Positions 40,154 to 53,447 are shown, counted from the stretch's first letter. The stretch: DNA of 64,000 nucleotides from Pseudorhodoplanes sp. (GCA_019187085.1 JABARS010000014.1:62001-126000); one strand, 5' to 3'. Notes: generated by a model not told the origin, from the letters alone. Numbers and translations are program-made.

Positions 40154-40331
40154 TCACTTCCCGAGAATCCAGGCAGCAGCCAGGCTGCACAAGGCCACGC
40201 AGGCTGACAGATAGCTGGCCGCCATTCCCAATCCGTCCGCGCCCAGCCGGCACGGCGACCAGCCCCATCGGGGCGTATTGTCCCGGCGCGATCCGCTTGG
40301 GCACCGATGGCGGCTCCTGTAGTCGAAACAT
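40154..40331 (-). pseudogene. possible small membrane protein gene with a frameshift, between nuoF and nuoG
   Basis: The ATG at 40331 lies five bases after the nuoF stop and has GGAG eight bases upstream, so a gene start is credible. In its own frame it gives MFRLQEPPSVPKRIAPGQYA and then an unconvincing tail that stops at 40146 inside the nuoG start. If one C of the CCCC run at 40273-40270 is skipped, the frame continues RWGWSPCRLGADGLGMAASY with a hydrophobic helix (LSACVALCSLAAAWILG) and stops at 40154, leaving the nuoG ribosome site free. Codon third positions are richer in G/C in that second frame. This could be a decayed gene, a sequencing error or frameshifting. Alternatively the unshifted 61-codon frame is real. 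Confidence 0.42.
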
Positions 40332-40336
40332 CGCCG

Positions 40337-41638
40337 TCACTCCGCCGCCACCGGAATAGGATGCGGATTGGCCGCATACGCATCGATGCGTCGCTCGATT
40401 TCATGCCGGAAATGCCGGATCAGCCCCTGCACCGGCCAGGCGGCGGCATCGCCGAGCGCGCAGATGGTGTGACCCTCGACCTGCGTCGTGACTTCCAGCA
40501 ACTGGTCAATTTCCTTCTTATGCGCGCGGCCCTCGGCCATGCGGCTGACGACGCGCCACATCCAGCCGGTGCCCTCGCGGCAGGGCGTGCACTGGCCGCA
40601 GCTCTCATGCTTGTAGAAGTAGGAAATGCGCGCGATCGCGCGCACGATGTCGGTGGACTTGTCCATCACGATCACGGCGGCGGTGCCGAGACCGGACTTT
40701 AAATTCCGCAGCGTGTCGAAGTCCATGTACATGTCCTCGTCGCACTGCAGGGCGGGAATGCACGGCACCGACGAACCGCCGGGGATGACGGCGAGCAGAT
40801 TATCCCAGCCGCCGCGGATGCCGCCGGCATGTCTGTCGATCAACTCGCGGAACGGGATGCCCATCGCCTCTTCGACGTTGCAGGGCTTGTTCACGTGACC
40901 GGAAATGCAGAACAGCTTGGTGCCGGTATTGTTCGGTCGGCCGATGCCGGCGAACCAGGCGGCGCCGCGGCGCATGATGTCGGGGGCGACCGCGATCGAC
41001 TCCACATTGTTCACCGTGGTCGGACAACCATAGAGGCCGACATTGGCGGGGAACGGCGGCTTCAGCCGCGGCATGCCCTTCTTGCCCTCGAGGCTTTCGA
41101 GCAGCGCCGTCTCCTCGCCGCAGATATAGGCGCCGGCGCCGTGATGGACGTAGATGTCGAAGTCGTAGCCGTGGATGTTGTTCTTGCCGATCAGCCCTGC
41201 CTCATAGGCCTGATCGATCGCGGCCTGTAGGCGCTCGCGCTCGCGGATGAACTCGCCGCGCACATAGATGTAGGCGGCGACCGCGCCCATGGCGAAGCCC
41301 GCGATCAGGCAGCCTTCCACGAGCAGATGCGGATCGTGCCGCATGATCTCGCGATCCTTGCAGGTGCCGGGCTCGGATTCGTCGGCATTGACCACGAGAT
41401 AGCTCGGCCGGCCGTCCTTCGATTCCTTGGGCATGAAGGACCATTTCATGCCGGTCGGGAATCCCGCGCCGCCGCGTCCGCGCAGCCCCGAGGCTTTCAC
41501 CTCGTTGATGATGGCATCGCGGCCCTTTTCGAGGATCGCCTTGGTGCCGTCCCAGGCGCCGCGCGCGCGGGCACCGGCAAGGCCCCAATCGTGCTGGCCG
41601 TAAAGATTGGTGAAGATGCGGTCCTTGTCTGCCAGCAT
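40337..41638 (-). CDS. nuoF: NADH-quinone oxidoreductase subunit F
   Basis: NADH- and FMN-binding subunit of complex I with cluster N3. It has 433 residues. The nucleotide region is [20 protein letters not shown] with [20 protein letters not shown], and the 4Fe-4S ligands lie in [20 protein letters not shown] plus a later cysteine in [13 protein letters not shown]. The ATG at 41638 overlaps the nuoE stop by one base; a GTG one codon earlier is not needed. Confidence 0.97.
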   Translation of the reverse strand: MLADKDRIFTNLYGQHDWGLAGARARGAWDGTKAILEKGRDAIINEVKASGLRGRGGAGFPTGMKWSFMPKESKDGRPSYLVVNADESEPGTCKDREIMRHDPHLLVEGCLIAGFAMGAVAAYIYVRGEFIRERERLQAAIDQAYEAGLIGKNNIHGYDFDIYVHHGAGAYICGEETALLESLEGKKGMPRLKPPFPANVGLYGCPTTVNNVESIAVAPDIMRRGAAWFAGIGRPNNTGTKLFCISGHVNKPCNVEEAMGIPFRELIDRHAGGIRGGWDNLLAVIPGGSSVPCIPALQCDEDMYMDFDTLRNLKSGLGTAAVIVMDKSTDIVRAIARISYFYKHESCGQCTPCREGTGWMWRVVSRMAEGRAHKKEIDQLLEVTTQVEGHTICALGDAAAWPVQGLIRHFRHEIERRIDAYAANPHPIPVAAE

Positions 41639-42378
41639 CACTTGCGCCTCTTGTCACTCGCATCGCCAACCGGCGCGGCCGGTACGGCTGCTTCGCGCAC
41701 ATTGGCGGCAGCGCCCGGCTTCTTCGCCTTGGCATCCGTCAATGCAGCACCGCCTTGATGTTGCGTGCCGCGCAGCGCGGGATCGGTCAGGGTGGTCGGG
41801 CCGCCGACCGGGGCGGAAAACTGGCGGTCGATTTGCGGGCCGGACGGCGGATTCTTGCCCGCGGCCAGATCGTCCAGGAGGCGACTGAAGTTCTCCGGCG
41901 TCAGATCTTCATAGAAATCGTAATTGATCTGGGCCATCGGCGCGTTGACGCACGCGCCCAGGCACTCGACCTCGACCCAGGAGAACGTGCCGTCTTTCGT
42001 GACCTCGAACTGCTCGCCGATGCGCTTGTGGCAGATTTTCTTCAGCTCTTTGGCCCCGCGCAGCATGCATGGCGTCGTGCCGCACAATTGCACGTGATAG
42101 CGCCCGACCGGCGCCAGATTGAACATCGTATAGAAGGTCGCAATCTCCAGCACGCGGATGGGCGCGAGGCCGAGGATATCGGCAACGTGCCGGATCGCAG
42201 CTTCCGGCACCCAGCCGCCGGCCTGCTCCTGCGCGCGCCACAGGAGCGGGATCACCGCCGACGCCTGCCGGCCTTCCGGGTATTTCGCGATCTGCTTCTT
42301 GGCCCACGCCATGTTCTCGGCCGTGAAGGCAAAATCCTTCGGCTGCAGTTCGGCGGGCGCTAGGCGGCGGACGGCCAT
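41638..42378 (-). CDS. nuoE: NADH-quinone oxidoreductase subunit E with C-terminal tail
   Basis: Thioredoxin-like 2Fe-2S (N1a) subunit of complex I. It has 246 residues with ligands C99, C104, C139 and C143 ([24 protein letters not shown]). The core ends near residue 185; after it comes a low-complexity Ala/Pro/Lys tail of about 60 residues (for example [19 protein letters not shown]), longer than in E. coli (166 residues), as is usual in alphaproteobacteria. It is 64 bp after nuoD. Confidence 0.96.
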   Translation of the reverse strand: MAVRRLAPAELQPKDFAFTAENMAWAKKQIAKYPEGRQASAVIPLLWRAQEQAGGWVPEAAIRHVADILGLAPIRVLEIATFYTMFNLAPVGRYHVQLCGTTPCMLRGAKELKKICHKRIGEQFEVTKDGTFSWVEVECLGACVNAPMAQINYDFYEDLTPENFSRLLDDLAAGKNPPSGPQIDRQFSAPVGGPTTLTDPALRGTQHQGGAALTDAKAKKPGAAANVREAAVPAAPVGDASDKRRK

Positions 42379-42442
42379 CGGGTCCTCGTTGGTCAGTCGC
42401 GATCTTGTCTAAGGCGGATTCGCAGGTTGCGGACAAATGACG

Positions 42443-43633
42443 TCACCGGTCGACCTCCCCGAACACGATGTCGAGGGAGCCGAGAATGGCGGACACGTCG
42501 GCCAGCATGTGGCCCTTGCAGAGGAAATCCATCGCCTGCAGGTGCGCAAAACCGGGCGCGCGGATCTTGCACTTGTAGGGTTTGTTGGTGCCGTCGGCGA
42601 CGAGATAGACGCCGAACTCGCCCTTGGGCGCCTCAACCGCGGCATAGACTTCGCCGGCCGGCACGTGAACGCCTTCAGTATAGAGTTTGAAATGATGGAT
42701 CAGCGCTTCCATCGATTTCTTCATCTCGCCGCGCCGGGGCGGCACGATCTTGTTGTCGTCGACGGTCACGCTGCCCTGGCCTTCGGGGCTGCGCAGCTTC
42801 GCGATGCATTGCTTCATGATGCGCACCGACTGACGCATCTCTTCCATGCGGATCAGGTAGCGGTCGTAGCAGTCGCCGTTCTTGCCGATCGGGATATCGA
42901 AATCGAGTTCGGCATAGCATTCGTAGGGCTGCGCCTTGCGCAGGTCCCACGTCGCGCCGGAGCCGCGCACCATCACGCCCGAAAAGCCCCAGCGCCAAGC
43001 GTCATCGAGCGATACCACGCCGATATCGACGTTGCGCTGCTTGAAGATGCGGTTGCCGGTGAGCAGCACGTCGATGTCGTCGAGCGTCTTGAGGAACGGA
43101 TCGCACCAGGCGTCGATATCGTCGATCAGCTTGGGCGGCAGGTCCTGATGCACGCCGCCGACGCGAAAGAACGCCGCGTGCATGCGCGAGCCGGAGGCGC
43201 GCTCGTAGAACACCATGAGCTGTTCGCGCGGCTCGAACCCCCAGAGCGGCGGGGTGAGCGCGCCGACGTCCATCGCTTGTGTGGTCACGTTGAGCAGGTG
43301 CGACAGGATGCGCCCGATCTCGCAGTAAAGGACACGGATGAGCTGCGCCCGCTTGGGCAGTTGCAGGCCGAGCAGCTTTTCCGCCGCCAAGCAGAACGCA
43401 TGCTCCTGGTTCATCGGCGCGACATAATCGAGCCGGTCGAAATACGGGATCGCCTGCAGGTAGGTTTTCTGTTCGATCAGCTTCTCGGTGCCGCGATGCA
43501 ACAGCCCGATATGCGGATCGACGCGCTCGACGATTTCACCGTCCAGCTCGAGCACGAGCCGCAGCACGCCATGCGCGGCCGGATGCTGCGGACCGAAATT
43601 GATCGTGAAATTGCGCATTGCGGATTCTGTCAT
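42443..43633 (-). CDS. nuoD: NADH-quinone oxidoreductase subunit D
   Basis: The 49-kDa-type subunit that lines the quinone site of complex I. It has 396 residues, with the quinone-site loop [20 protein letters not shown] at the N-terminus, [15 protein letters not shown] and [20 protein letters not shown]. Start ATG at 43633 (a second ATG five codons in is possible). It is separated from nuoC by the thioesterase gene, 8 bp upstream. Confidence 0.96.
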   Translation of the reverse strand: MTESAMRNFTINFGPQHPAAHGVLRLVLELDGEIVERVDPHIGLLHRGTEKLIEQKTYLQAIPYFDRLDYVAPMNQEHAFCLAAEKLLGLQLPKRAQLIRVLYCEIGRILSHLLNVTTQAMDVGALTPPLWGFEPREQLMVFYERASGSRMHAAFFRVGGVHQDLPPKLIDDIDAWCDPFLKTLDDIDVLLTGNRIFKQRNVDIGVVSLDDAWRWGFSGVMVRGSGATWDLRKAQPYECYAELDFDIPIGKNGDCYDRYLIRMEEMRQSVRIMKQCIAKLRSPEGQGSVTVDDNKIVPPRRGEMKKSMEALIHHFKLYTEGVHVPAGEVYAAVEAPKGEFGVYLVADGTNKPYKCKIRAPGFAHLQAMDFLCKGHMLADVSAILGSLDIVFGEVDR

Positions 43634-43641
43634 CGCCGACC

Positions 43642-44076
43642 CTACGCCGCAGCCCCCTGCGCGGCCTTGCCTTTTTCGGCGACGCGCGCGTTGAATTTCT
43701 CGTAATTGACGACAGCCCGCTCGTGCCGGCCTTCGCCGATCACGTCCACGCCATCATGTCCGCGCACGAAAAAGCTGACCTTGCGGCCATCGACGGCGGT
43801 ATATTCGCAATCGACCGTCACCGTCATCCCGGGCGGCGTCGCGGCCAGATGGCTGAAATCGACGTGCACGCCGAGGCTGCCTTCGCCCGGGTCGAGATGC
43901 TGGTTGAGCAGTTCGGTGCAGCACCACTCGAACAGGCCGACCATGTAGCCGGTCGCGAACACCGCCGGCATCGCCCGGAATATTGGTGATTCGGGATAGA
44001 ATTGCGGAACCGTTTGCCGTTCGGTGACGGTGAACGTTATGCGATGGGTCAGGCCCAGCCTGAGCGTGTCCTTCAC
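43642..44076 (-). CDS. FlK-type (fluoroacetyl-CoA thioesterase-like) hotdog thioesterase inside the nuo operon
   Basis: A 144-residue hotdog protein. Counting from the GTG start, Thr42 ([11 protein letters not shown]), Glu50 and His76 ([16 protein letters not shown]) fall on the same numbers as the catalytic Thr42-Glu50-His76 of Streptomyces cattleya FlK, and [11 protein letters not shown] corresponds to its lid region. The tail [24 protein letters not shown] block is also family-typical. The GTG at 44076 begins four bases after the nuoC stop with AAAGGG eight bases upstream; the longer open frame is the shadow of nuoC. It should hydrolyse a small acyl-CoA; a fluoroacetate link is not implied. 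Complex I operons do not normally carry such a gene. Confidence 0.88.
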   Translation of the reverse strand: MKDTLRLGLTHRITFTVTERQTVPQFYPESPIFRAMPAVFATGYMVGLFEWCCTELLNQHLDPGEGSLGVHVDFSHLAATPPGMTVTVDCEYTAVDGRKVSFFVRGHDGVDVIGEGRHERAVVNYEKFNARVAEKGKAAQGAAA

Positions 44077-44080
44077 CGCA

Positions 44081-44692
44081 TCAACCCTTTCCGTTGCCGG
44101 CTTTCTCGTCGCCGGGAAGGCCATAGGGCGCGCCCTCCCACGGCGACAGAAAATCGAAGTTGCGGAATTCCTGATTGAGCCGCACCGGCTCGTACACGAC
44201 GCGCTTCTGGTCGTCGTCGTAGCGCACCTCGACGAAGCCGGTGACCGGGAAATCCTTGCGCAGCGGATGACCGTTGAACCCGTAATCGGTGAGGATGCGC
44301 CGCATGTCCGGATGACCGGTAAACAGCACCCCATAGAGATCGTAGGTTTCGCGCTCGAACCAGTCCGCGCCCGGGAATACGCCAATGATCGAGGGCACCG
44401 GCGTCGTCTCGTCGACCTCGAGCTTCACGCGAATGCGCCGGTTCTTTTTCGGCGACAGCAGATGGTAGACAACGTCGAAGCGCCGTTCGCGCGCCGGCCA
44501 GTCGACGGCGGTGACGTCGATGAAGTTGACGAACTGGCATTCCGGATCGTCGCGCAGATAGGTCATCACCGCGACGATGTCGGCCGCCTTGGTGTGCAGC
44601 GTCAGTTCGCCGTAAGCCGTGGAAAACCCGTCGACCGCGCCTTTCAACGCGCCGGCGATTGTCTGACCGAGTTTGTCCAGTGCTTCGTCCAT
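44081..44692 (-). CDS. nuoC: NADH-quinone oxidoreductase subunit C
   Basis: The 30-kDa-type peripheral-arm subunit, separate from NuoD here (fused in E. coli). It has 203 residues, with [20 protein letters not shown] and the signature [36 protein letters not shown]. The ATG at 44692 is used, 13 bp after nuoB; the open frame before it is the shadow of nuoB. Confidence 0.96.
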   Translation of the reverse strand: MDEALDKLGQTIAGALKGAVDGFSTAYGELTLHTKAADIVAVMTYLRDDPECQFVNFIDVTAVDWPARERRFDVVYHLLSPKKNRRIRVKLEVDETTPVPSIIGVFPGADWFERETYDLYGVLFTGHPDMRRILTDYGFNGHPLRKDFPVTGFVEVRYDDDQKRVVYEPVRLNQEFRNFDFLSPWEGAPYGLPGDEKAGNGKG

Positions 44693-44705
44693 CGCAGATG
44701 CGCTC

Positions 44706-45287
44706 TCAGCGTTCGATCGTCCCGACCCGGCGGATTTTCTTCTGCAGCAGCAGCACGCCGTACAGCAGCGCCTCGGCGGTCGGCGGGCAGCCGGGCACGT
44801 AAATGTCGACCGGCACGACCCGGTCACAGCCGCGCACGACCGAATAGGAATAGTGGTAGTAGCCGCCGCCGTTCGCACACGAGCCCATGGAGATCACATA
44901 ACGTGGCTCGGGCATCTGGTCGTAGACTTTGCGCAAGGCCGGCGCCATTTTATTGGTCAGGGTTCCGGCCACGATCATGACGTCGGACTGCCGCGGCGAG
45001 GCGCGCGGCGCAAAGCCGAAACGCTCCGCGTCATAGCGCGGCATCGACATCTGCATCATTTCCACGGCGCAGCAGGCAAGACCGAAGGTCATCCACATCA
45101 GGGAACCGGTTCGCGCCCAGGTGATGAGGTCGTCCGTGGTGGTGACCAGGAACCCCTTGTCGGCAAGTTCCGCATTCACACTGGTGAAAAACGGGTCGTT
45201 CGCCCCGACGGGGCGGCCGGTCTTGGGGTCGATGATCCCTTTGGCGGGCGGCGCGACCGCCGCAGGGGGCGCGGCTGTCAATCCCAT
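44706..45287 (-). CDS. nuoB: NADH-quinone oxidoreductase subunit B
   Basis: Holds cluster N2, the last electron carrier before quinone. It has 193 residues. Ligands are C72 and C73 ([12 protein letters not shown]), C137 ([12 protein letters not shown]) and C167 ([12 protein letters not shown]). The ATG at 45287 overlaps the end of nuoA by ten bases. An Ala/Pro-rich N-terminal extension of about 25 residues precedes the core. Confidence 0.97.
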   Translation of the reverse strand: MGLTAAPPAAVAPPAKGIIDPKTGRPVGANDPFFTSVNAELADKGFLVTTTDDLITWARTGSLMWMTFGLACCAVEMMQMSMPRYDAERFGFAPRASPRQSDVMIVAGTLTNKMAPALRKVYDQMPEPRYVISMGSCANGGGYYHYSYSVVRGCDRVVPVDIYVPGCPPTAEALLYGVLLLQKKIRRVGTIER

Positions 45288-45643
45288 TCGAGCGCTCCCT
45301 TTTTCCACTCGTAGATAAAGCCGATCGTCAGAACGGCAAGAAAGACCATCATCGACCAGAAGCCGAATACCCCGATCTTCCCGAACGCAATCGCCCACGG
45401 GAACAGGAATGCGACTTCCAGATCGAAAATGATGAACAGGATGGCGACCAGATAGAACCGGACGTCGAATTTCATGCGCGCGTCGTCGAATGCATTGAAA
45501 CCGCATTCGTAGGCGGACAGTTTTTCGGGGTCCGGGTTCTTGTAGGCGACCAGAAACGGCGCCACGAGCAACGCCAGCCCCAAGCCCAGCGCAATGGCAA
45601 GAAAGACGGCGAGCGGAAGATAGTTCTGCAACAGGTCGCTCAT
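45278..45643 (-). CDS. nuoA: NADH-quinone oxidoreductase subunit A
   Basis: Three-helix membrane subunit of complex I and first gene of the operon. It has 121 residues, with the loop [20 protein letters not shown] and [20 protein letters not shown]. The operon promoter must lie in the 305 bp upstream. Confidence 0.97.
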   Translation of the reverse strand: MSDLLQNYLPLAVFLAIALGLGLALLVAPFLVAYKNPDPEKLSAYECGFNAFDDARMKFDVRFYLVAILFIIFDLEVAFLFPWAIAFGKIGVFGFWSMMVFLAVLTIGFIYEWKKGALEWD

Positions 45644-45948
45644 CCTGACCCTCGATATCCGCGGGCTGGCTCAGCCCGCGACTAAGGCTGATCCCTACCC
45701 CCAGTACCGAGAGCCGGTCGGACGGCGCCAGAACGAATCACGCCCATGAAACGTTGCAAAATGGCGACGCGGCAGGAACGCGCGACCCTTACCGCAGCGC
45801 ATTGCGCGGAGCAAGCGCCCCAAAGTCTTACATTGCTGCCGTCCACCGGGACCGGTGGACCGGTCGTACAAGGGCCTGTCATCGAATCGGTGGAGGATTG
45901 CGCGGTGCAGAATTGCCAACCTGACCGACCTGCTCCAAATTTCCCGCC
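45644..45948. other. divergent intergenic region between nuoA and the patatin gene
   Basis: This 305-bp region must hold the nuo operon promoter (-) and the patatin promoter (+), but I cannot place -35/-10 pairs with confidence. Its only clear structure is the palindrome and tandem repeat at 45841-45864. Open frames here look spurious. Confidence 0.5.
45841..45864. promoter_or_regulatory. palindrome overlapping a tandem 8-bp repeat, possible operator
   Basis: GTCCACCGG (45841-45849) and CCGGTGGAC (45852-45860) form a perfect 9-bp inverted repeat with a GA centre. The 8-mer GGACCGGT occurs twice in tandem (45849-45856, 45857-45864). It is about 85 bp before the patatin start and about 200 bp before nuoA. 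A regulator-binding role is inference. Confidence 0.4.
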
Positions 45949-47154
45949 ATGACGGTGTCGAGGGGGCCGATCGCGCGTTTCGTCGCAGCCGTGCTGGCGG
46001 CTAACGCCGTTGCCGCAGGGCCTTCATTGGCCGCAGACCCGTCCCCGCCCCACGATCTGTCGAGCCAGGCGCGCAAGGCTGCCCCGAAGACCCGCCCCGC
46101 CCCCGCAAGACCTGAAAAGCCCACTCTGCCCCCGCGCGAGTCGTTTACCGCGTTCGAGCAGCAGTCTGCCGCAATTCCGGGTATCCCGGACGCGCGCTTT
46201 TGGGCCGATTCCGAGACCGCCTATCTCGCCGCTCTGCCGTCTGCACAAGGGCCGTGGCTTGCCTTGTCGAGCGGCGGCGCGGATGGCGCGTTCGGCGCCG
46301 GCATCCTTGTGGGGCTGACGGCGGCCGGTCAGCGGCCGGACTTTGCGCTCGTTACCGGGGTGAGCACCGGAGCATTGATGGCGCCGTTCGTCTTCGCCGG
46401 CCCGCGCTACGACGCGCAGCTCAAAGAATCCTACACGACGATAACGTCGGCCGATATTTTTGAACTCGGCGGCCAGGGCGAGAGCTTCTTCGATACCTGG
46501 CCGCTGAAAGACGCCATCGCCAAGCGCGTCACTCCGGCGCTCCTTGCCGACGTCGCGGCCGAACACCGCAAAGGTCGCAGACTGTTTGTTCTGACGACCA
46601 ATCTGGACATCGAGCGGCCGGTCGCCTGGAATATGGGCGCTATCGCCGCCGCCGGCGACCGGCGCGCGCTCGAACTCTTCCGTGCGGTACTGCTTGCAGC
46701 GACGAGCATTCCCGGCGCTTTCCCGCCGGTCCTGATCGAAGTGCGCGCCAATGGCCATACGTTCCGGGAAATGCATGGCGACGGCGGGCTGCACAATCAG
46801 TTCTTCGTTGCGCCCGCCAAGATGATGGCCAGCACCAGCAGCTACCGCCTGCCCGCCCCCATCTATCTGATCATCAATACCAGTCTCACGCCGACCTTCG
46901 TCGTGACGCCGCGCGACACGATCGCGATCCTCAACCGCGCCGTCGCCGCAGGCGTGCGCACCCTCACGCGTGCGATGATCGACATCACCTATGCCGCCGC
47001 AAGGCGCAGCGACGTGCCCTTTCATCTCGCCGTCATCGATCCGAAATTCGATACGCCGAGCCGCGGCGCGTTCGATCCGGATTACATGACGGCGCTGTTC
47101 ACGTTCGGTTTCGAGCAGGGCAAGAATGGGTTAGCATTTCGCATGGCGCCCTGA
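45949..47154 (+). CDS. secreted patatin-like phospholipase
   Basis: Predicted serine acyl-hydrolase acting outside the cytoplasm. The 401-residue protein begins with a Sec signal peptide (ARFVAAVLAANAVAAGPSLA) and a Pro/Lys-rich linker. The patatin domain has the oxyanion loop LALSSGGADGAFGAGI, the nucleophile Ser139 in VTGVSTGALM (GxSxG) and the partner Asp278 in MHGDGGLHNQ (DGG). Substrate is unknown; family members hydrolyse phospholipids or lipid esters. The ATG start has no obvious ribosome-binding site. It is transcribed away from nuoA. Confidence 0.88.
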   Translation: MTVSRGPIARFVAAVLAANAVAAGPSLAADPSPPHDLSSQARKAAPKTRPAPARPEKPTLPPRESFTAFEQQSAAIPGIPDARFWADSETAYLAALPSAQGPWLALSSGGADGAFGAGILVGLTAAGQRPDFALVTGVSTGALMAPFVFAGPRYDAQLKESYTTITSADIFELGGQGESFFDTWPLKDAIAKRVTPALLADVAAEHRKGRRLFVLTTNLDIERPVAWNMGAIAAAGDRRALELFRAVLLAATSIPGAFPPVLIEVRANGHTFREMHGDGGLHNQFFVAPAKMMASTSSYRLPAPIYLIINTSLTPTFVVTPRDTIAILNRAVAAGVRTLTRAMIDITYAAARRSDVPFHLAVIDPKFDTPSRGAFDPDYMTALFTFGFEQGKNGLAFRMAP

Positions 47155-47238
47155 TGCACGAGCGCCAAACGAGACGGCCGGACGCAGCGCTGTGCTCGGG
47201 CCGCACGAGAATGAAGGGCTGCATTTCCTGGGGAGGAC

Positions 47239-47610
47239 ATGATGCGGATGTCGTGGGTTATGATTGCGGCGGCGGCCGCAAGCATCGTCGGCGCGCCGGC
47301 GGCAGCGCAAAGCGTGTTCGACGGACGCTGGAGCGTCCTGATCGTCACCGAAAAAGGAACCTGCGACCGCGCCTATCGTTATCCGGTGCGCATCGCACGC
47401 GGCCGCGTCAATCATGCCGATCCCTCGGCAACCTCATTCCGTATCCACGGCCGGGTCACCGCCGGCGGCTCGATCCGGGTGTCGGTGAGCCGTGGCAATC
47501 AGCGCGCCGACGGGACCGGACGCCTTGCGCGCAACAACGGCAACGGTCGCTGGAAATCGTCGAAGGGAGAATGTTCGGGATACTGGAACGCCGAACGGCG
47601 GCCGGAATAA
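47239..47610 (+). CDS. small secreted protein of unknown function
   Basis: A 123-residue protein with a signal peptide (MIAAAAASIVGAPAAA, cleavage before QSVFDG). The mature part starts FDGRWSVLIVTEKGTC and has two cysteines (about residues 42 and 112), which may form a disulfide, and a Gly/Asn/Arg-rich C-terminal half (GTGRLARNNGNGRWKSSKG). A GGGGAGG ribosome-binding site precedes two tandem ATGs. I do not recognise a characterised family, though short secreted proteins of this kind are frequent in rhizobia. It is 84 bp downstream of the patatin gene and may be co-transcribed. Confidence 0.72.
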   Translation: MMRMSWVMIAAAAASIVGAPAAAQSVFDGRWSVLIVTEKGTCDRAYRYPVRIARGRVNHADPSATSFRIHGRVTAGGSIRVSVSRGNQRADGTGRLARNNGNGRWKSSKGECSGYWNAERRPE

Positions 47611-47649
47611 GCCATTCGGCAATGAGCCATTCGGCCGATCGGCGGGAAA

Positions 47650-47726
<77 letters not shown>

Positions 47727-47927
47727 TTTTTGGGGATGGTCGGGACTTAAAGGCCCCCTTCAGGCAAGTCAAGGACGCCCCGAAAAAGCCGTGTCCGTAC
47801 CGCCGTCTATTCCCCAGATGGGCCGCGCAGCCCAATAAACAAGGCGTTTTCGGCCTTGCCCGAATCGTCTAATCAGCCATTTATCGATATTTCTCGTAGG
47901 CTGCTTGAGGAAAAGGAGGGCCATCCC

Positions 47928-48227
47928 ATGGCTGACAAGAAGCCGGCGACTCCCACGATCACGCTGAAGCACCTGGCGGCTCAGCTGGCCGAAGGACACC
48001 AACTCTCGAAGAAACAGAGCGAGGCGATGCTCGGCGATCTCGTGACCGCCATCACCAAGCATCTGAAGAAGGGTGACCGCATCCGTATAGGCGGCTTGGG
48101 CATTTTGCAGGTCCGCAAACGCGCCGCGCGCATGGGCCGCAATCCCGCGACCGGTGAGCAGATCCAGATCAAGGCGTCCAAAAAGGTGGCCTTCCGCCCG
48201 GCCAAGGAGCTGAAGGAAGCCATCTGA
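47928..48227 (+). CDS. hup: HU-family DNA-binding protein
   Basis: Histone-like protein that bends and compacts DNA. It has 99 residues, with TLKHLAAQLAEGHQLSKKQS at the N-terminus and the HU arm RMGRNPATGEQIQIKASKKV. The ATG at 47928 is fixed by an AAAAGGAGGG ribosome-binding site nine bases upstream; the frame is open 24 codons further but without such a site. A terminator follows the gene. Confidence 0.94.
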   Translation: MADKKPATPTITLKHLAAQLAEGHQLSKKQSEAMLGDLVTAITKHLKKGDRIRIGGLGILQVRKRAARMGRNPATGEQIQIKASKKVAFRPAKELKEAI

Positions 48228-48273
48228 CAAAGCGGAGCGTCCGCAGTCCGAAGCAGCCTTTGCGGAAGTAGCG

Positions 48274-48306
48274 ACGCCGGCGCGGTTGTGCCGGCGTTTG
48301 CATTTT
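48274..48306 (+). terminator. terminator after the HU gene
   Basis: ACGCCGGC and GCCGGCGT form an 8-bp stem with an 8-base loop, followed by TTGCATTTT. Confidence 0.65.
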
Positions 48307-48335
48307 GGAAACGGCACTGGAGCCTTTTATGAGGC

Positions 48336-48411
48336 TGGTGGGCGGTGACGGGATCGAACCGCCGACCCTCTCGGTGTAAACGAGATGCTCTGCCAGCTGA
48401 GCTAACCGCCC
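48336..48411 (-). tRNA. tRNA-Val (TAC)
   Basis: Cloverleaf on the minus strand: acceptor GGGCGGT/ACCGCCC, D-arm AGCTCAGCTGGCAGAGC, anticodon stem-loop TCTCGTTTACACCGAGA (anticodon TAC), T-arm GGCGGTTCGATCCCGTC, encoded CCA. Confidence 0.95.
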
Positions 48412-48473
48412 TCGCCCCTGCATATCGCCAGCCCGCCGGCCGGACAAGCGCGCCCCCGCGGCCCGGCTCGGGG

Positions 48474-48506
48474 CAAAAACAAACGGCGACGCTTACGCGC
48501 CGCCGT
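48474..48506 (-). terminator. terminator after lon
   Basis: On the minus strand ACGGCGGCGC pairs with GCGTCGCCGT (one G-U pair) around GTAA and is followed by TTGTTTTT. It lies 23 bp after the lon stop and closes the lon transcript before tRNA-Val. Confidence 0.7.
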
Positions 48507-48528
48507 CTGCGATCCTTGTCTCCCGGGA

Positions 48529-50955
<2,427 letters not shown>

Positions 50956-51261
50956 GGCCCGTTGTCCTTCTTCTTGTGCCCCTTTGCCGCGCCCGCGGGA
51001 TGCGCGACGTCAGGCAAAGTGCAGTTGGGCCGGGAAGGGAAGCACGGCCGGGAATGCTGGCCATGCACGAGGGGGTGTACGAACCCCGCCCGGATATCGA
51101 CGTACCTTCGTACTCTTGACCTTTCGCACCAATTAGGTGGCGGTGAGGTTGCCCGGTGTCAAGTAACGTCGAAAATCCAGTAAAACGATAGCCTTTCGGC
51201 CGCCGGCGCACAGCCGGCAACCCGAAACCGGGCCGCGAATCTGATCGCGAACGAAGGCCGT
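50956..51261. other. intergenic region between clpX and lon
   Basis: A 306-bp gap without a gene. It holds the lon promoter region (a candidate is listed at 51131-51162) and, near 51190-51220, a GCCGGC-TGTGC-GCCGGC hairpin on the minus strand that may help end the clpX transcript. The open plus-strand frames are not coding by composition or similarity. Confidence 0.5.
51131..51162 (-). promoter_or_regulatory. possible lon promoter
   Basis: The minus strand reads CTTGACA (51163-51157), then about 17-20 bp, then CACCTAATT. The -35 is a perfect TTGACA; the -10 is weak. The CTTGA start is also compatible with a heat-shock sigma-32 site, but a CCCCAT-like -10 is missing. Confidence 0.35.
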
Positions 51262-52530
<1,269 letters not shown>

Positions 52531-52754
52531 TCCATTCTCCGTCAAATCGTCCAGTATCCGATACGCCGTCGCCCGACGCTACCATTTCCGGTCCCGCGGC
52601 GCCGTGGCGTCACAGGCACAGATACTCCGAATTTCCTCCCGATCCCCTACTATCCCCTCAATCTAGCGAAACATGCTAACGGCGGGACAATCAAGAATCC
52701 ATTAACGATAACAGGGCGCCACGGCCGGCCGTACCGGGTTCCCGACCGCCGGCT

Positions 52755-53384
52755 TCACGCCTTGGCCTGCGGGTCTTCCGCCCGCTTGTCGATCACCTTG
52801 TCGACGATTCCGAATTCCTTCGCCGCCTCGGCAGTGAGGAAATAGTCACGCTCCAGCGCATCTTCGATCTTCTTGATCGGCTGGCCCGTATGCTTGACGT
52901 AGATTTCGTTTAGCCGCTTCTTCAGGTTCAGGATTTCCTGGGCATGCAGCATGATGTCAGTCGCCTGGCCCTGGAACCCGCCGGATGGTTGGTGGACCAT
53001 GATCCGGGCGTTCGGTAGGGCGAAGCGCAGGTCCTTGTGTCCGGCCGCGAGCAGCAGCGAGCCCATGGACGCCGCCTGCCCGACGCATAGCGTGGACACC
53101 GCCGGCCGGATGAACTGCATCGTGTCGTAGATCGCCATCCCCGATGTCACCACGCCCCCCGGGGAGTTGATGTACATCGAGATTTCCTTTTTCGGATTCT
53201 CGGCTTCCAGGAACAGCATCTGCGCGACGACCAGCGTCGCCATGCCGTCCTCGATCGGGCCGGTGATGAAGATGATCCGCTCTTTCAGCAGCCGCGAGAA
53301 GATGTCGTAGGCGCGCTCGCCGCGGTTGGTCTGCTCGACCACCATCGGCACGAGGTTCATGTAGGTTTCGACCGGATCTCTCAT
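52755..53384 (-). CDS. clpP: ATP-dependent Clp protease proteolytic subunit
   Basis: Serine protease that forms the tetradecameric ClpP barrel, working with ClpX and ClpA. It has 209 residues with Ser106 in [15 protein letters not shown] and His131 in [13 protein letters not shown]; the catalytic aspartate lies near residue 180. The ATG at 53384 begins [20 protein letters not shown], the rhizobial N-terminus; the 104-codon open stretch before it crosses the promoter region and is not used. Confidence 0.97.
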   Translation of the reverse strand: MRDPVETYMNLVPMVVEQTNRGERAYDIFSRLLKERIIFITGPIEDGMATLVVAQMLFLEAENPKKEISMYINSPGGVVTSGMAIYDTMQFIRPAVSTLCVGQAASMGSLLLAAGHKDLRFALPNARIMVHQPSGGFQGQATDIMLHAQEILNLKKRLNEIYVKHTGQPIKKIEDALERDYFLTAEAAKEFGIVDKVIDKRAEDPQAKA

Positions 53385-53447
53385 TGGCTGGCTTATTCCT
53401 CTGCGCGCGCTGGACTTGGCTGCGGCGAACCGCGAATCACATGAGAA

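Noticed and set aside
45695..45952. open frames of 66-74 codons in the nuoA-patatin gap
   Set aside because: They overlap each other on both strands, have weak starts and Arg-rich translations without similarity.
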